A stretch of DNA of 64,000 nucleotides from Simmondsia chinensis (Eukaryota > Streptophyta > Magnoliopsida > Caryophyllales > Simmondsiaceae), in assembly GCA_018398585.1 (NCBI GenBank), contig JAGTTD010000007.1, positions 13,570,320-13,634,319 of the forward strand, in the 5' to 3' direction. Shown one piece after another: positions 43,418 through 54,480 of the stretch. A program made the position numbers and the translations under genes. The notes under the pieces are model-generated. The model saw nothing but the letters and a program-made list of their open reading frames with translations. It was not told the origin of the DNA and searched no databases. Position 1 is the stretch's first letter. The number at the start of each line of letters is the position of its first letter.

Positions 43418-44952
43418 AGAAGCATTAAAGAGCAGCATGGTAAAAAGTCAATGGTTGAAGGGACTGTGTGAACAGGACTCCCCAGCACACGCTAATGATC
43501 AAGTGTTGTTGCAACACACTAAATGCTACATCCTTGATTTGTTCGGCTCCGTGTTATTTGCCAACAACACTGGTAGTTGGACATCACTCGTCTACCTTCC
43601 ATTGATTGAAATGATGGAGGGGTGTAGTGAGTATAGTTAGGGATCAGCAGTGCTCGCCAACCTGTACAGACGACTATGCCGATGTTGCATGAGGGTGGCA
43701 AGCAACTCAGCGGATGTGTATTAGTGCTCCAGGTATGGACCGCAATGATATTCATGTTTAATTCTTTAATGTGTTAAATTCCTATCTTCTACTATTTATC
43801 ATGTGTAGTTGTGGTCGTGGGAGCATTTACACATCAGTCAACCAATTATCTCCTCATCCCGTTCAATTCAAGCTGCAAGCAATGATCCGTTGCCGCCATT
43901 GGGAGCTCAGTAAGAGAAAATATTTCATATGTCCTACTTTAATGTATATGTAATATTATGTATTTATTGAAATTTAATTCACTGTGTATTTGATCAGTTG
44001 GAGTGCAGCCTTGACATTCCACGAGAATCCAAGGCAATGTTAGTCCTTCTACAGGGACCATCTTGATGCCCAAGAACCTCATTAGGTATATACATGAAAA
44101 TAAACATATTTCTTTATCGTTCAATATTTACTGTAATGACAAAGTTATTTTATTTGTGCTTAGGTTGATAGGGCGCCTTACAAGCAATCCCAATTAAACT
44201 CCTTGCTCACAATTTGTATCGAGGGTCATCACATCTGGCTCTATTTAGGACCAATGATATGCTTTGGCATTGTAGAGCTACATTGCCCTGATAAAGTTTT
44301 GTGTCAGTTTGGATTGACACAGCATATCCCAGATCTTGTAAACACTCTCGACTCCTTACATACTACATTTAGTATGGGTAGGTCTGACGAGAACTGGGTC
44401 GTCTATCATTCAAAATGGATCGAGGTGTAGAACTCACAGATGCATCGTATCGCCAATGGGCATCATCCTCTGATATCACCTGCGAAGTACATGCAATGAT
44501 ACTTTTCTATCACTAGGCGTGTCATAGTATGGTGTGAAGTGCATGTTCCGCGCTGCCCCCGACTTCGTTATGACCCAAGTGGCAACCATATTCAACGAGT
44601 AGTAAGTACTTTGAAAACTTTTGTCCTGTTACTTATTCCACATTATGTTTTACTAACATGTCAACCTACTATATGTTAGGTCAATATTCTTAGACAACAT
44701 ACTAGAAAAGCAGCTTAGGCACAACGTAACACTGTTGGCCACATTGTGTAGTCTCTCTCTACAGATTGGCTTACTAGTTGTAGTAGTGCAACGGATGCGG
44801 TCGGTAAGGGACAAGATTTCAGACGGACCCTGGAAGAGGAAGGTGTTGATTACCTTTTTTTACATGCTGCAAAAGGAAGTAAACGTGAACTTCCTCCACA
44901 ACACAATTTTTCGGTTCACACGGAGTTCACACCATCAGGACATTGTGTGAAT
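42856..44952 (+). pseudogene. Plant mobile domain (PMD) gene carried by the MULE
   Basis: A plus-strand gene with ATG at 42856 and six likely exons joined by GT-AG introns: 42856-42981, 43071-43732, 43809-43909, 43998-44085, 44164-44601, 44680-44952. Protein blocks follow PF10536: SVLHLWNQHQS; RVRQHCLSRLHPLV; LIGALTERRRRETVTFHLRV; TLQDVVILLGLPIDGP; SQWLKGLCEQ; WTSLVYLPLIEMM; WSWEHLHI; then APYKQSQLNS and ICFGIVELHCPDKVLCQFGL. PMD proteins resemble MAIN/MAIL1 of Arabidopsis. Stops in exon 1 (TAA) and exon 2 (TAG where Trp is usual) and a 34-C run mean it is probably a pseudogene, though splice sites survive. It follows the transposase by about 200 bp in the same direction, so it was probably element cargo. 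Confidence 0.65.
43382..43415. repeat. 34-base poly(C) run in PMD exon 2
   Basis: Thirty-four consecutive C in a place where PMD proteins often have a short Pro/Ser linker. Its true length is likely uncertain in sequencing. Confidence 0.8.
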
Positions 44953-45227
44953 TTAGTCGTAGATCCACATCAAATTTTGTACCATAATTTACATTACTTA
45001 TTTTTATATATTTTCATATTATAATGCATTTTTCTTTCTTCTTCACTACCCTGTATAAAGATCACCTCCACGCTTTACTTCTCCCTCCCATCTTTTTGAA
45101 TCTCTTACCTCCTTTGCTTCATCATTGTCCTCCGATCAACCCCTTCTCATCCTTCTCTATATGTAACAACTACATGAGTCGGGCCTTACAAATGGTATAA
45201 GAAAGCCGCTAAACCCTCCGACAAGAT

Positions 45228-45247
45228 CCCCCCCCCCCCCCCCCCCC
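45228..45247. repeat. 20-base poly(C) run near the MULE right end
   Basis: Twenty consecutive C just inside the right TIR. Confidence 0.85.
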
Positions 45248-45280
45248 GCGGCGACAAGATTCCAACGTAGATTTTAACGG

Positions 45281-45375
45281 CGTGCAATCAATGTATGCCG
45301 TTACAAACGGCATACACAATACATATGCACAGTGTATGTTGAGAAATGCACAGTAAATTGTGCCATTTCGGTTTA
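45281..45375 (-). repeat. Right terminal inverted repeat of the MULE
   Basis: The reverse complement aligns with 31951-32061 over AATGGCACA-TTTACTGTGCA and on to TACATTGA-TG. A poly(A) run of 13 (45375-45387) marks the outer side. Confidence 0.7.
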
Positions 45376-45466
45376 AAAAAAAAAAAACTTAGAAATTCAT
45401 ATTTAAAGTGAGTTTTTCAATCACGTCAATCAATGACCTCATGCACATCATGAATAATCAAAGTTC

Positions 45467-45479
45467 GGCTCTGATTCCA
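45467..45479 (-). other. Primer binding site of minus-strand copia
   Basis: Minus strand TGGAATCAGAGCC, one base from TGGTATCAGAGCC, just inside the LTR at 45482. Confidence 0.75.
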
Positions 45480-45481
45480 AT

Positions 45482-47285
45482 TGTTGGGGGGTTGATTTTT
45501 AATTTCATAAATTAAAACCATACAATGATTATATCTAGTGCAGTGGAATACCGATTTAAAATTCTTTAATTTTCAATGCATACAAGGACTAGACTCTAAT
45601 CAAACATAACAATGCATAGCATAGAAGATATACCTCATTAAAAACAATTAAATGCGAATACAAAAATATAAGTTGAGAAATCTTGTACCTCATTGTAGAC
45701 TGCAAGTGTAAAGATGCTCCAAACGATACCACCGAGATCTTCGATGCAATTCCTTTTTCAGCAGCGAACGACTGGGCGTCGTAAAATCAAGTAATTCTTA
45801 AAACCATTTTAAGAATTAATTGGGAAGAGTTTTTTGTACTTTTTAATTCTCTAACTAATTGGGAGAAAACAGAGCAAATTAAATTAAATCCGAATAAGCC
45901 AAGCACACCTATTTATAGGAGTCTTAAAACCTAACTAATTCAATTAGAAATACAAAATAAAAGGTAAAATAATATTTTAATTAAGATAAAATGCTTTAAA
46001 TACACACAAATCCAAGCGCGCACTATTCTGGCCTCATGTAGGGTGCCATATGGCTCCCTACATTGTTCCGTGCTGTTGGGCACGGATTAAGCCCCATATT
46101 GTCTCCCCAGCGCGCAGCACTTGTCAGGCACTAATTGGCCTGCACTTTTTTTTTTAACGATTTTACTTTTTGTATAAAAATTTAATAAAGAATAATTTTA
46201 TTCGACCCTGTGAAAAAAATAATTCATCTCATGAATTCTTTTGATTTCTGTAGGTGCATAATTTTAGAGACTTGTGCAGGGACCTTAGAGACAATTTATT
46301 TTTAGCTCCAAATGGGTCAAATCTGATTATCATCTTTTGATAACAAGTGACTACCATTTAGTAAAAATTTAATTCTACTAAATAAGTTTTATTGCACTCT
46401 AAAAAGTAAATATATTTACTCGTTAAATTTTCCTATAATAGTTTATTGGCAATTGATCCCTTTATTAAATGTTCGTGAGAAAAATAACTTAAACTACTAT
46501 TGTCATTCTTTTTCACTTTTCCTTCTTAGTTCCCAATTCGCTCCTTTCCGAATAATTCACTCATACAGATAAATATTTTTGTATTAATTCCAAATATCTA
46601 TCATAAGGAATGCTCTGGCTAAAGTCTCTGGAATCAATTCAAATAGTTGCGAATTAACTAAGGGGGCATTTCACATAGTAGATTCTTAGTAAAATATCCA
46701 TTCCCATCACACTTTATGCAATTGCCCATCAAACGTAAGACCCTGGTTAATACTTATAACCTCATCATTTTAGTGCATCAAAGCAATTAACATTCCATGC
46801 AAGAGTCTAGGCTATTTCCCAAAATAAGAGTTATTGTGTAAATAAAATATATAAGTCGTCCAGTTTTGATATTAGTACAGATACTAGCAAATCACGTGGT
46901 TTAGTTCAGTGTAACAATCTAATTGTAATACACCAACACAACATCCTGGATCTCTATCCATATAACCAAGACAAGTTATCTAAATATTGCATTACAGTCT
47001 TGACATACAAGTAGTCCAAATTTATCATTGACTATGAACTAATTTATTTAAATAACATTCTTGTCCATTATTTAGTCTATCTATGAATAATTTTATCATC
47101 CACTAAAAACAAATATCCCAAATGTCATTCAAGGACTTCATCCATCTTATGGTAAATGCTTTGAAAGAGAACAAAATCATATGCATAAAGGCTAGTAAAT
47201 AAAATTGATGATCATGTTTAACAACTTTTATTCACCAATAAAAATATTTATATAAATTGGGTCTCCTAGGACACCAACTCTAACA
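45482..47285 (-). repeat. 5' LTR of a minus-strand long-LTR copia
   Basis: 1804 bp; on the minus strand it starts TGTTAGAGTTGGTGTCC and ends ...CCAACA before a primer site. It is related to the LTRs at 12635, 15627, 47420 and 60063 (shared start, and TATAAATA at 45910-45917 on the minus strand). Only about 80 bp of internal sequence remain before the MULE end, so the MULE probably interrupts this element. Confidence 0.75.
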
Positions 47286-47419
47286 ACGAGTACAAAATTA
47301 TTTTTGCTCCTTTGTCCTTCTACTAAAACTTTTGACACATTTAGTTCCTTGTTATCATTCTAAAACCTAAACTTGATACGATTGATGATTATAGCCAAAA
47401 AAATTAAGTACATGAGTAA

Positions 47420-49329
47420 TGTTGGAATTGGTGCCATGAAAATCTAATTAGTTAGTTCTGAATGTTAAATAAATTGAATTATTTTATTTATTTATCTTCT
47501 AATTATGTTTTATGGGTCAATCATGCGTATGATTGTTTTTCTAAAATGTTCCATGAGATGAACGTTGTCCAAGATGACATGTCTAGTTTTGGTTAAGTGG
47601 ATAATAAGATTGACCCATAGATAGACTTAAATCAGATTAATGATATGTTGTCAAACTATATGATCATAGTCGGTGATGAGTTTGGACAACTTGTCTGATA
47701 AGACTATAATATGATACATTAGATAACTTGTCTTGATTATGTGGATAAGGATCCAAAAGTATTGTATTGTTATTGTCTATATGCTTAGAATACTGAATAG
47801 GATCACATGAATTTGTTATTTCTTTACTGCTATAAAGAAATAAATAATTTTGCAAGACAATAACTCTTAATCCATGAACTAGTTTGAATTTTTGCGTGGA
47901 TTTTTCGTTGCTTTGATTTACCAAAAGGATTAATCAAATTGCATTGGCTTAAATCTTACGTATGTTGGGTAATGACATGAAGTGTAGCTTGAACAGTTGT
48001 TTACATGGAATCTATAGTCTCTAACGAGATTAAGATGTGCCCTTAGTTGATTCACAAGCATACGAACAGATTCTAGAATCTTTGGCTAAAGTATTCCATT
48101 TGTTTCACATTTGGAACTAGTATGGAAATTGTTTCAGTATAATTGAATAGTTTCAGAAGGCTGAGTTGGGAACTACGGTAAAAGATGTGAGAAAATTAAG
48201 GATAGTAGTTGAAGCTATTTTTCCACATGGATATCTAATAGAGGGGTTAATTGTTGCAATAAAAATCAATTGGGAATTATTGAATAGATATATTTAATTA
48301 TAGAGTACAGTAATATTTATTTAATGGATTGAAATATTAGTAAATGGTCAATGTGATCAAATATTGATAATTAGATTTGACCCATTTGGGGCTAGACTTA
48401 AGTTATCCTTTATGTCCTTCTACAAGCCTCTATAAGCACATCGGTTAAAAATATTTAAAAGAAATTCATGAGATAAATCATTTGTTTATGAGATCAATAA
48501 ATTATTTTTTTCTAAACATAATTAATGAGATGAATTATTTATTTATAAAATGAGTAAATTAATTTTACCAAATAATATTTAGGAGATGGATTTTATACTT
48601 GTGGGAATTTGTACAAAAAAAGGAAACACACAGGTCATTTTCCGTGCCTCACGCAAACGACCAACCAGGGCGCATTAACTTGGATGGTAATCCGTGGCTT
48701 CTACTATGAATAAATAGGGTCATGACACATTTCGCTCGTTGCATGCCCAATTTGTGATCCACGTGCGCCGAGAGGGGGCGCACTTGTTCTAGGCTTGTAC
48801 GATGTCGTTTTAATTAAAGTTTAACTTTTTTTTTTGTTTCTTTTAGCAATCCCACATCAAAATTTTAAAATAATTTTTTACCCAAGGCCTATTATAAATA
48901 GAGGTATTTGGGTTTTAGTTTAGTATACAAATAATTCTCTGAAAAATATGATTTTTCGGAAAATTAAAAAAGAGGAATTTCTTTTTGAAACTTCTCCAAA
49001 TAAATATTTTCGGAGCCCACACTCCGGGTGTCAAGGGGTCATTACTAAAAAAATCTCATGGTCCAGATGATTCTTCCCAGACAACAATTACTGTCCACAA
49101 TGCAGGTATTCTTTATAACTATTCTTTTAAAATTTTCGTTTAATTTTTTACAATTTTATTTATGCTTTTAATTCAATATTTATTATGCATTGATATTCTA
49201 TGTGTGTTCTGTACATATTAGAATAGAGATCCTTTAGGTTTAAAATTAAAGAATTTTAAAATTATATCGTTGCGCTTGATCAAACCAATCCAGGAAAAAT
49301 TTAGTTTCTGAAATTAAATTTTTTTAACA
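47420..49329 (+). repeat. 5' LTR of the nested copia
   Basis: 1910 bp from TGTTGGAATTGG to ...TTTAACA. TATA box TATAAATA at 48893-48900; the family block CCCACATC lies just upstream. Confidence 0.9.
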
Positions 49330-49330
49330 A

Positions 49331-49344
49331 TTGGTATCAAAGCC
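49331..49344 (+). other. Primer binding site of the nested copia
   Basis: TTGGTATCAAAGCC, one base from the tRNA-iMet complement. Confidence 0.85.
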
Positions 49345-50365
49345 ACCTCTAAATATATTAATAATAGGCATGAGGTTAATAGTAAGCTTTATAAATATCA
49401 TAAATAGAGTTGCGAATGAGAGAAATTGAGAATTTCGTAAAAGGAAAAAATACCTGATTGTGTTATTAAAGAGTTTATTAACTACATTGTCTAGTCATCA
49501 AATTTAAATTGTTTAAATTAGGATAAATTAAAATCAAATTAAGTGGTAGTGTATTTCTAAATAATCTAAGAGCTCGGTATTCAAATAGTTAACTGATTTA
49601 GATATATACAACGACACATTGAATATTTACTAAGATTAGTTATTCAGTCAAGTTAAAATATTTACATCTTCGCATGGAATATCTATTGAGATTAGATATT
49701 TGGTTATGTAAAAATATTACAATCTAATTATCTTAAGATCATATTTGATTATTTATATATTCATTTGTTTAATAAAGAAAAAAAAAATTTGGGAAGTGAC
49801 CCGCCACCTTTTTTATTTTTTATTTAATATATAAATTTAATAAATAAATAAATAATCAATTAGAGTGAGATTCAAATTAGGATTATGCAATAATGTGTTC
49901 TAAAATATTTGGAAAAGTAATTAATTAATCCGACCTTATTCGTCTTAATTAATGTTATTCAAAATAGTTTGATATCCCGGTACTTATTAAATTTTGTTCG
50001 CATATCTAATATTATTTAAATGAGTTAAATAATTTGTATGATGTTAATAAAGTTATAAGGCCATGTAATTTCATGAAATATTTGATTTCATCGAGTGAGG
50101 GAATTTTTTTTTAGATAATTCTAATTAGGTTAGAAAATTCAATAGTTGAATTATTTGAAAAGAAAATTCTCATAATGTATCTAGTGAGATTATATTACAT
50201 CAGTTGGATAATTAAAGGAATATAATATGATTAGGATTTTATTTAATTGTTAAATAAAATTTAGAATGTGGTTCTGATATTTATTATGAGGCAATCAAAT
50301 TTAAAAAAAAGATCCGCCCTTGTAAATTTTAGGTGAGAGCGAGATACATGATTTGTTTCCTCACA
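49345..50365. other. AT-rich copia leader
   Basis: About 1 kb of AT-rich sequence without coding signal between the primer site and the tRNA-like tandem repeat. Confidence 0.5.
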
Positions 50366-51120
50366 GTCTCCGTTGTCGGTCTAATAGTATAGTGGATAGG
50401 CACTACTCCTTGAGGAGGGTGTTTGTTTAGGGAAAACAGGGTTAGAATTCTTAATGATAGATAGAGGGATGGGAAAAACGTGTGCATCCACGCTGATGTG
50501 GAGTATCTTATTTACTTGTATTAATATCTAGGTAATGGTATCCACTTGACTAGGGCAGTATGATAGTCTCCTAGGGAACATTGTGATACTATCTTAGAGA
50601 CCAAGGAAGAAATGGTGAGTTAAATATGTTTAGGAAACATATTAATTGAGAATATTTCTCGCTGACTAATTGCTTGTTACGACCCTCTCCCTTAATAATG
50701 AGTAGATTGGCTAACTCATCATTGCACACACACAAAGAATGGTTAGGCAGATTCCATGCTTTGTTTGCTTGCTAAAATTATTAAAATGTTCACTAGACTC
50801 AAAATATCAAGTGCGAATGAGCTTCTAAGTGAATGCTCATGGCCCGTTGCTGGTCTAGCAGTATAGTCGGAGGGCACAACTTCTCGAGCAAAGTGTTCAT
50901 TTGTAGATTACAAGATTAATCCTCTAAGAAATAGACTGGCGTGCAGGAAAAATGAGTATGGCCATGCTGAGGTGGAGTACCTTGTGGACTTGTATGGATG
51001 TCTAGGTGGAGGTGTGACTTAACAAGGGTATACATTAGCCTCTCCGAGGAGCTCTATTGCATGACCTTAGAGGCTGAGGGTAGAGTGGTGTATTAAATAT
51101 GCTTACTAAAGAGTTTACAA
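50366..51120 (+). repeat. Diverged tandem repeat, period about 474 bp, in copia leader
   Basis: The second unit starts near 50842 (CGTTGCTGGTCTAGCAGTATAG against CGTTGTCGGTCTAATAGTATAG) and the similarity continues through GCTGATGTGGAGTA / GCTGAGGTGGAGTA and GAGTTAAATATG / GTATTAAATATG. The A-box in unit 2 is degenerate (50860-50870). Confidence 0.65.
50369..50452 (+). other. tRNA-like module with pol III boxes (nested copia)
   Basis: Begins TCCGTTGT, as plant tRNA-Glu genes do, with perfect A-box TAGTATAGTGG (50385-50395) and B-box-like GGTTAGAATTC (50440-50450, two mismatches to GGTTCGANNCC). CTCC and GGAG between them can pair. No acceptor-stem 3' half was found, so it is not a tRNA gene. 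Confidence 0.5.
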
Positions 51121-51599
51121 GAAAACATAGTTATTAAGAAATGTTCTCACCTCTTTGATATCTCAATTTTGTCTCGCCGACGGGGAGTTTTAGGTAGTTC
51201 GGTTGGGTCGCCACGGTATACATGTAAGTGCCCGATTGTGAGCTTTGAATTTTAATTGTTTACAAAAATAAGAAAACTAATCTTGTATGTTATATGACTT
51301 GTTTTACAATTTTTGAATTTAGACTAGTTGTTATACTTTTGCATTGGGATCAATACTAGTACGTCTTACTTGTCCATTCTGTTTTGCTTACTGCGACATG
51401 ATATGTTTTATTACATGTAGAGCACTAGGAGATGCTCAGAGTTCTGTAAGTTGATACTAGTATATCTACTAAGTTGAGTTGGAAACGTTAAACTAGACTA
51501 ATGAGCTAGTCGGATGCAAGATTAGGACATTAGATGTCGAAAGTTTTTCTAGTATTAGATATTTAAAAATTCAACTTTAGTAGAGATGATCAGATATTT

Positions 51600-52457
51600 G
51601 ACAGAAGTGTTTGATTAAAGAACTAGAAGCATGAGAGCAGCTTATGAGAAAGATGATAGACACCAGATTGAGTTAAGAAAGTTCAATTCAAGAGCATGTC
51701 ATATGATGATGGCTTATTTAAATTGAACTGGAATTCTTAATGCAAATATTGATAGCCAATCTCAACAAGATATGATCCTAACTTGTCTATCAAGGTCTTT
51801 TAATCAGTTTATGCTGGATACATTGAGTAATACAGACTGCTCATTATCTGAACTGATGAAAAGTATAGTTTGAGAAAAGGTGTCATGAAAACTAAGGGAA
51901 GACTTCACATAGCGTAAATATCTATCTCAGGAATTAGGAACCTCTAGAGGGTAAAATAAAACATGAGTCAAAATAGTTTGTCTCTTTTATAAAAATTCTG
52001 GACATTAACATTTAAAAGAGATTGCCCTAGTACGTAGATACTTTTGTTGCCAAGACCGAAAGCCTACATGACAAGGTATAGATAGTTCTGGTGAATGGGC
52101 TTTTAGTATGAGCACCACGAGATAGTAGATTAATTGAAGCAATGTAGTTTTGTATATGAGTAACTATCTTAGTGTACTTCAGAAATTTGATTTCTACCCG
52201 CTATTTATTTCAAAATAGTTTTTTAGTTATTTTTCAGAAAAATAGACTGATAGTTAAGTAAATAAAGTATTTATTAAACGATACATTGGCAGAAACTTGA
52301 CTTATTTTAATCAAAACTACTTTAACAGCGATTTCTTAGCCTAATACAAGCTAGGATGTGTGACCATATAAAAGAAGAATTTTCAAAAATCATATAGCTT
52401 TTAAGTAGTTCTTAATATTAGGTTACAGTAATCTAGTATGATTCAAAAATAGGTTTG
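51600..52457 (+). pseudogene. Copia Gag remnants
   Basis: Weak, frame-broken similarity to copia Gag: SFNQFMLDTLSNTDCSLSEL near 51800 resembles the conserved NYNMNKL-TLSELMNML block, and a knuckle-like stretch follows near 51975-52040. No open frame. The call rests on position and a few phrases. Confidence 0.4.
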
Positions 52458-52809
52458 TGTTATGTTTCTAATTCATTTGTGTTGTAATAAGTTGTGTGTG
52501 CTTTGTATTTTTGAATTAGTGTTTTGGCGCCATTAGTTGGTTGTCGCGGTTAGTCTTGCTGGTCAGTTTTGGCGGCTAGTTAGAGGTCGGTTAAGCTTGT
52601 GAGTCTAAGTCCAATGTATCTAGATTCTTATAAGTAGTTGATCTTGTGTAATTGGAATTCATTCAATGAAAATATCAAACCATTCTCTTTGAGATTAAAC
52701 CTTCTTTCTCTCATCTAACTCTCTCTATTTTCTCATCTCCTTCACTTCTTTATCATCCCATACTCTCTATATCTTAGGTTAAGATCAAGATTTAATCTCG
52801 ATCTTAACA
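52458..52809 (+). repeat. 5' LTR of chromovirus D
   Basis: 352 bp, TGTTATGTTTC to ...GATCTTAACA. Contains TTTTGGCGCC (52522) and TTTTGGCGGC (52567), E2F-like. Confidence 0.9.
52522..52576. promoter_or_regulatory. E2F-like motifs in chromovirus D LTR
   Basis: TTTTGGCGCC at 52522-52531 and TTTTGGCGGC at 52567-52576; the first is kept in the 3' LTR (57960-57969), the second is changed to TTTTGGCGAC (58005-58014). Confidence 0.4.
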
Positions 52810-52811
52810 AT

Positions 52812-52823
52812 TGGTATCGAAGC
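52812..52823 (+). other. Primer binding site of chromovirus D
   Basis: TGGTATCGAAGC, close to TGGTATCAGAGC, two bases after the LTR. Confidence 0.8.
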
Positions 52824-52987
52824 TTCGCTTGGCTTCTAAATCAAATGTGATTCGATATCAAGTATCCTTTGATTGCATCGTTTTTACTCAAGAATTCAAT
52901 CCTGAATTCTGAGGACATTTGCTGATAGTTACATGAAAATTGATATAAAAATTGTTAAAAAAAATACCTGAAACATCGTAAAAACAA

Positions 52988-54480
52988 ATGGATTCGAACG
53001 AGATCGCACTGATTGGTGGAGTTACCACCAAATCAGCAGCTGCCAAGTCGACATTCGCTGAGGTTGTTAGCAGCAGTGATGCAGCAGGTCAGGATATGGT
53101 TACGAATGCTCAATTGGACCGTCAGTTGAAGGCAATGGTTGCTCAAATTAAGCAAGCAAATACAGAAACATTACTGCAAATGAATCAGCAAATGGATGAA
53201 AAGGTTGATCAATGAGCTTAGTAGATGGAGGTAAAGATTTCTGATCAGGTCGTGCTTCAATCACAAGAATTGGAGGAGAGATTTAGCCTGCGGTTTGATC
53301 AGCAAATGCAACAGCTGGAAGTGAAATTAGCTGAGATTCGAGAACAATTTAGAAGGCAAAATTCTCATGTTATTCCGAATCCATTATTGCCTGCTAGCGT
53401 GTTACAAGCTAATCAACCTGTGAGGTCTAAAGAATTGAATTATCAAATGCATAGTGAGGCTGTCAGACATAATGATCATACTCCAGTGGTTAATGCTAGT
53501 GTTGATGCTAGAGCTCAAGATTGAGTTTAGGGACTTGAGATAACTGATAGGCATGGTCGCAATGAGCATGTGCAGTCGCGACCTTCAAACTGGAATGTAG
53601 GACCTAATGTTCGAGCTCCTGAAATTGAAGACACTCACAGAACGATGGGATTGAATGTGGAGCAATTGTATAGACCGCCTGATCATTGGAACCAGCAACG
53701 TTCCGGCAGTAATGAGGAATCATCCAATAGCAGAAGCAGTGGTCATAGATAGCCGAGGGTGCAGATTGATGCCTTTGATGGGAAGCAACCTCATTCATTG
53801 CTGAGAAGGTGTGATCGTTATTTCCACTTCTACCATATTGAGGAATCAGAAAAGGTACAAATTGCTACTGTATACCTTCTTGGAGATCACGAAGTACGAT
53901 TTTATAGCTTGCTGAAAAGCAATCCTTCCCTCTCGTGGATTGAATTTGTGAAAGAATTGTGTGACCGATATAGTGATGAGGATGATAGTGACATTGTGGA
54001 TAAATTCAATGAGGTGAAACAGGAGATATCTGTGAGAGAATATACGACGAGGTTTGAAAATCTTCGAGCAAGCGTCATAACTGAAATTCAGGCCTCAGAG
54101 TCATATTATGTTTCAGCCTTTATGAGCGGATTGAAGCCCAAGGTGAAAAACATAATTAAAGCGGTTGGCCCTACAACCTTGTCTATGGCTTTCGCTAAAG
54201 CCAAGGTTTATGAAGCAACCATCTTACCTTCAAGTGATGTTCCAGACCTCATGGTGGCAGCTCCAAACCACAGCAAGGATCTATCAAGTCCAGGACCAAC
54301 AGATCAAATGATAAGCAACCGCAGAGGATGTGTTGCAGATGTAATCAACCTTACCAATTTCGCCACAAGTGTAACCCAAAGTTCCTTATGTTTGCTGAAA
54401 GGGTCAGTGCTGGAGAGCTCTTTGATGGTGAACAGATTGAGGCTAATGAAGATGGCTCAGATTAGGACGCTGAGGAGAAC
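52988..54480 (+). pseudogene. Gag of chromovirus D, with stops and one frameshift
   Basis: One reading frame from ATG 52988 runs to about 54245 through six stops: TGA 53213, TAG 53219, TAG 53222, TGA 53522, TAG 53528, TAG 53750. The N-terminus is coiled-coil-like (ELEERFSLRFDQQMQQLEVK). The Gag core is FDGKQPHSLLRRCDRYFHFY followed by YLLGDHEVRFYSLLKS. A frameshift between about 54245 and 54330 moves the zinc knuckle (C-x2-C-x7-H-x-C, 54331-54372) into the Pol frame. Colinear with the Gag of element 1. Confidence 0.85.

Larger units (their letters stand above)
31890..45395 (+). mobile_element. Mutator-like element (MULE) with transposase and PMD gene
   Basis: Two related inverted ends (31951-32061 and 45281-45375) bracket a MuDR-type transposase and a plant mobile domain gene, both plus strand. 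About 6.4 kb of the 13.5 kb is later insertions: LTR element B, a LINE and a hAT element. Shared TIR phrases include TTTACTGTGCATTT, TATGTATTGTGTA and TACATTGA. The left end carries two extra copies of a CAAAATGGCA phrase outside the aligned TIR, so the outer ends are approximate. A weak 9-bp TSD candidate is ACTTAAAAG / ACTTAGAAA (two mismatches). Confidence 0.7.

Noticed and set aside
54245..54330. Programmed gag-pol frameshift in chromovirus D
   Set aside because: The shift lies before the zinc knuckle, i.e. inside gag, so it is a mutation rather than a gag-pol junction.
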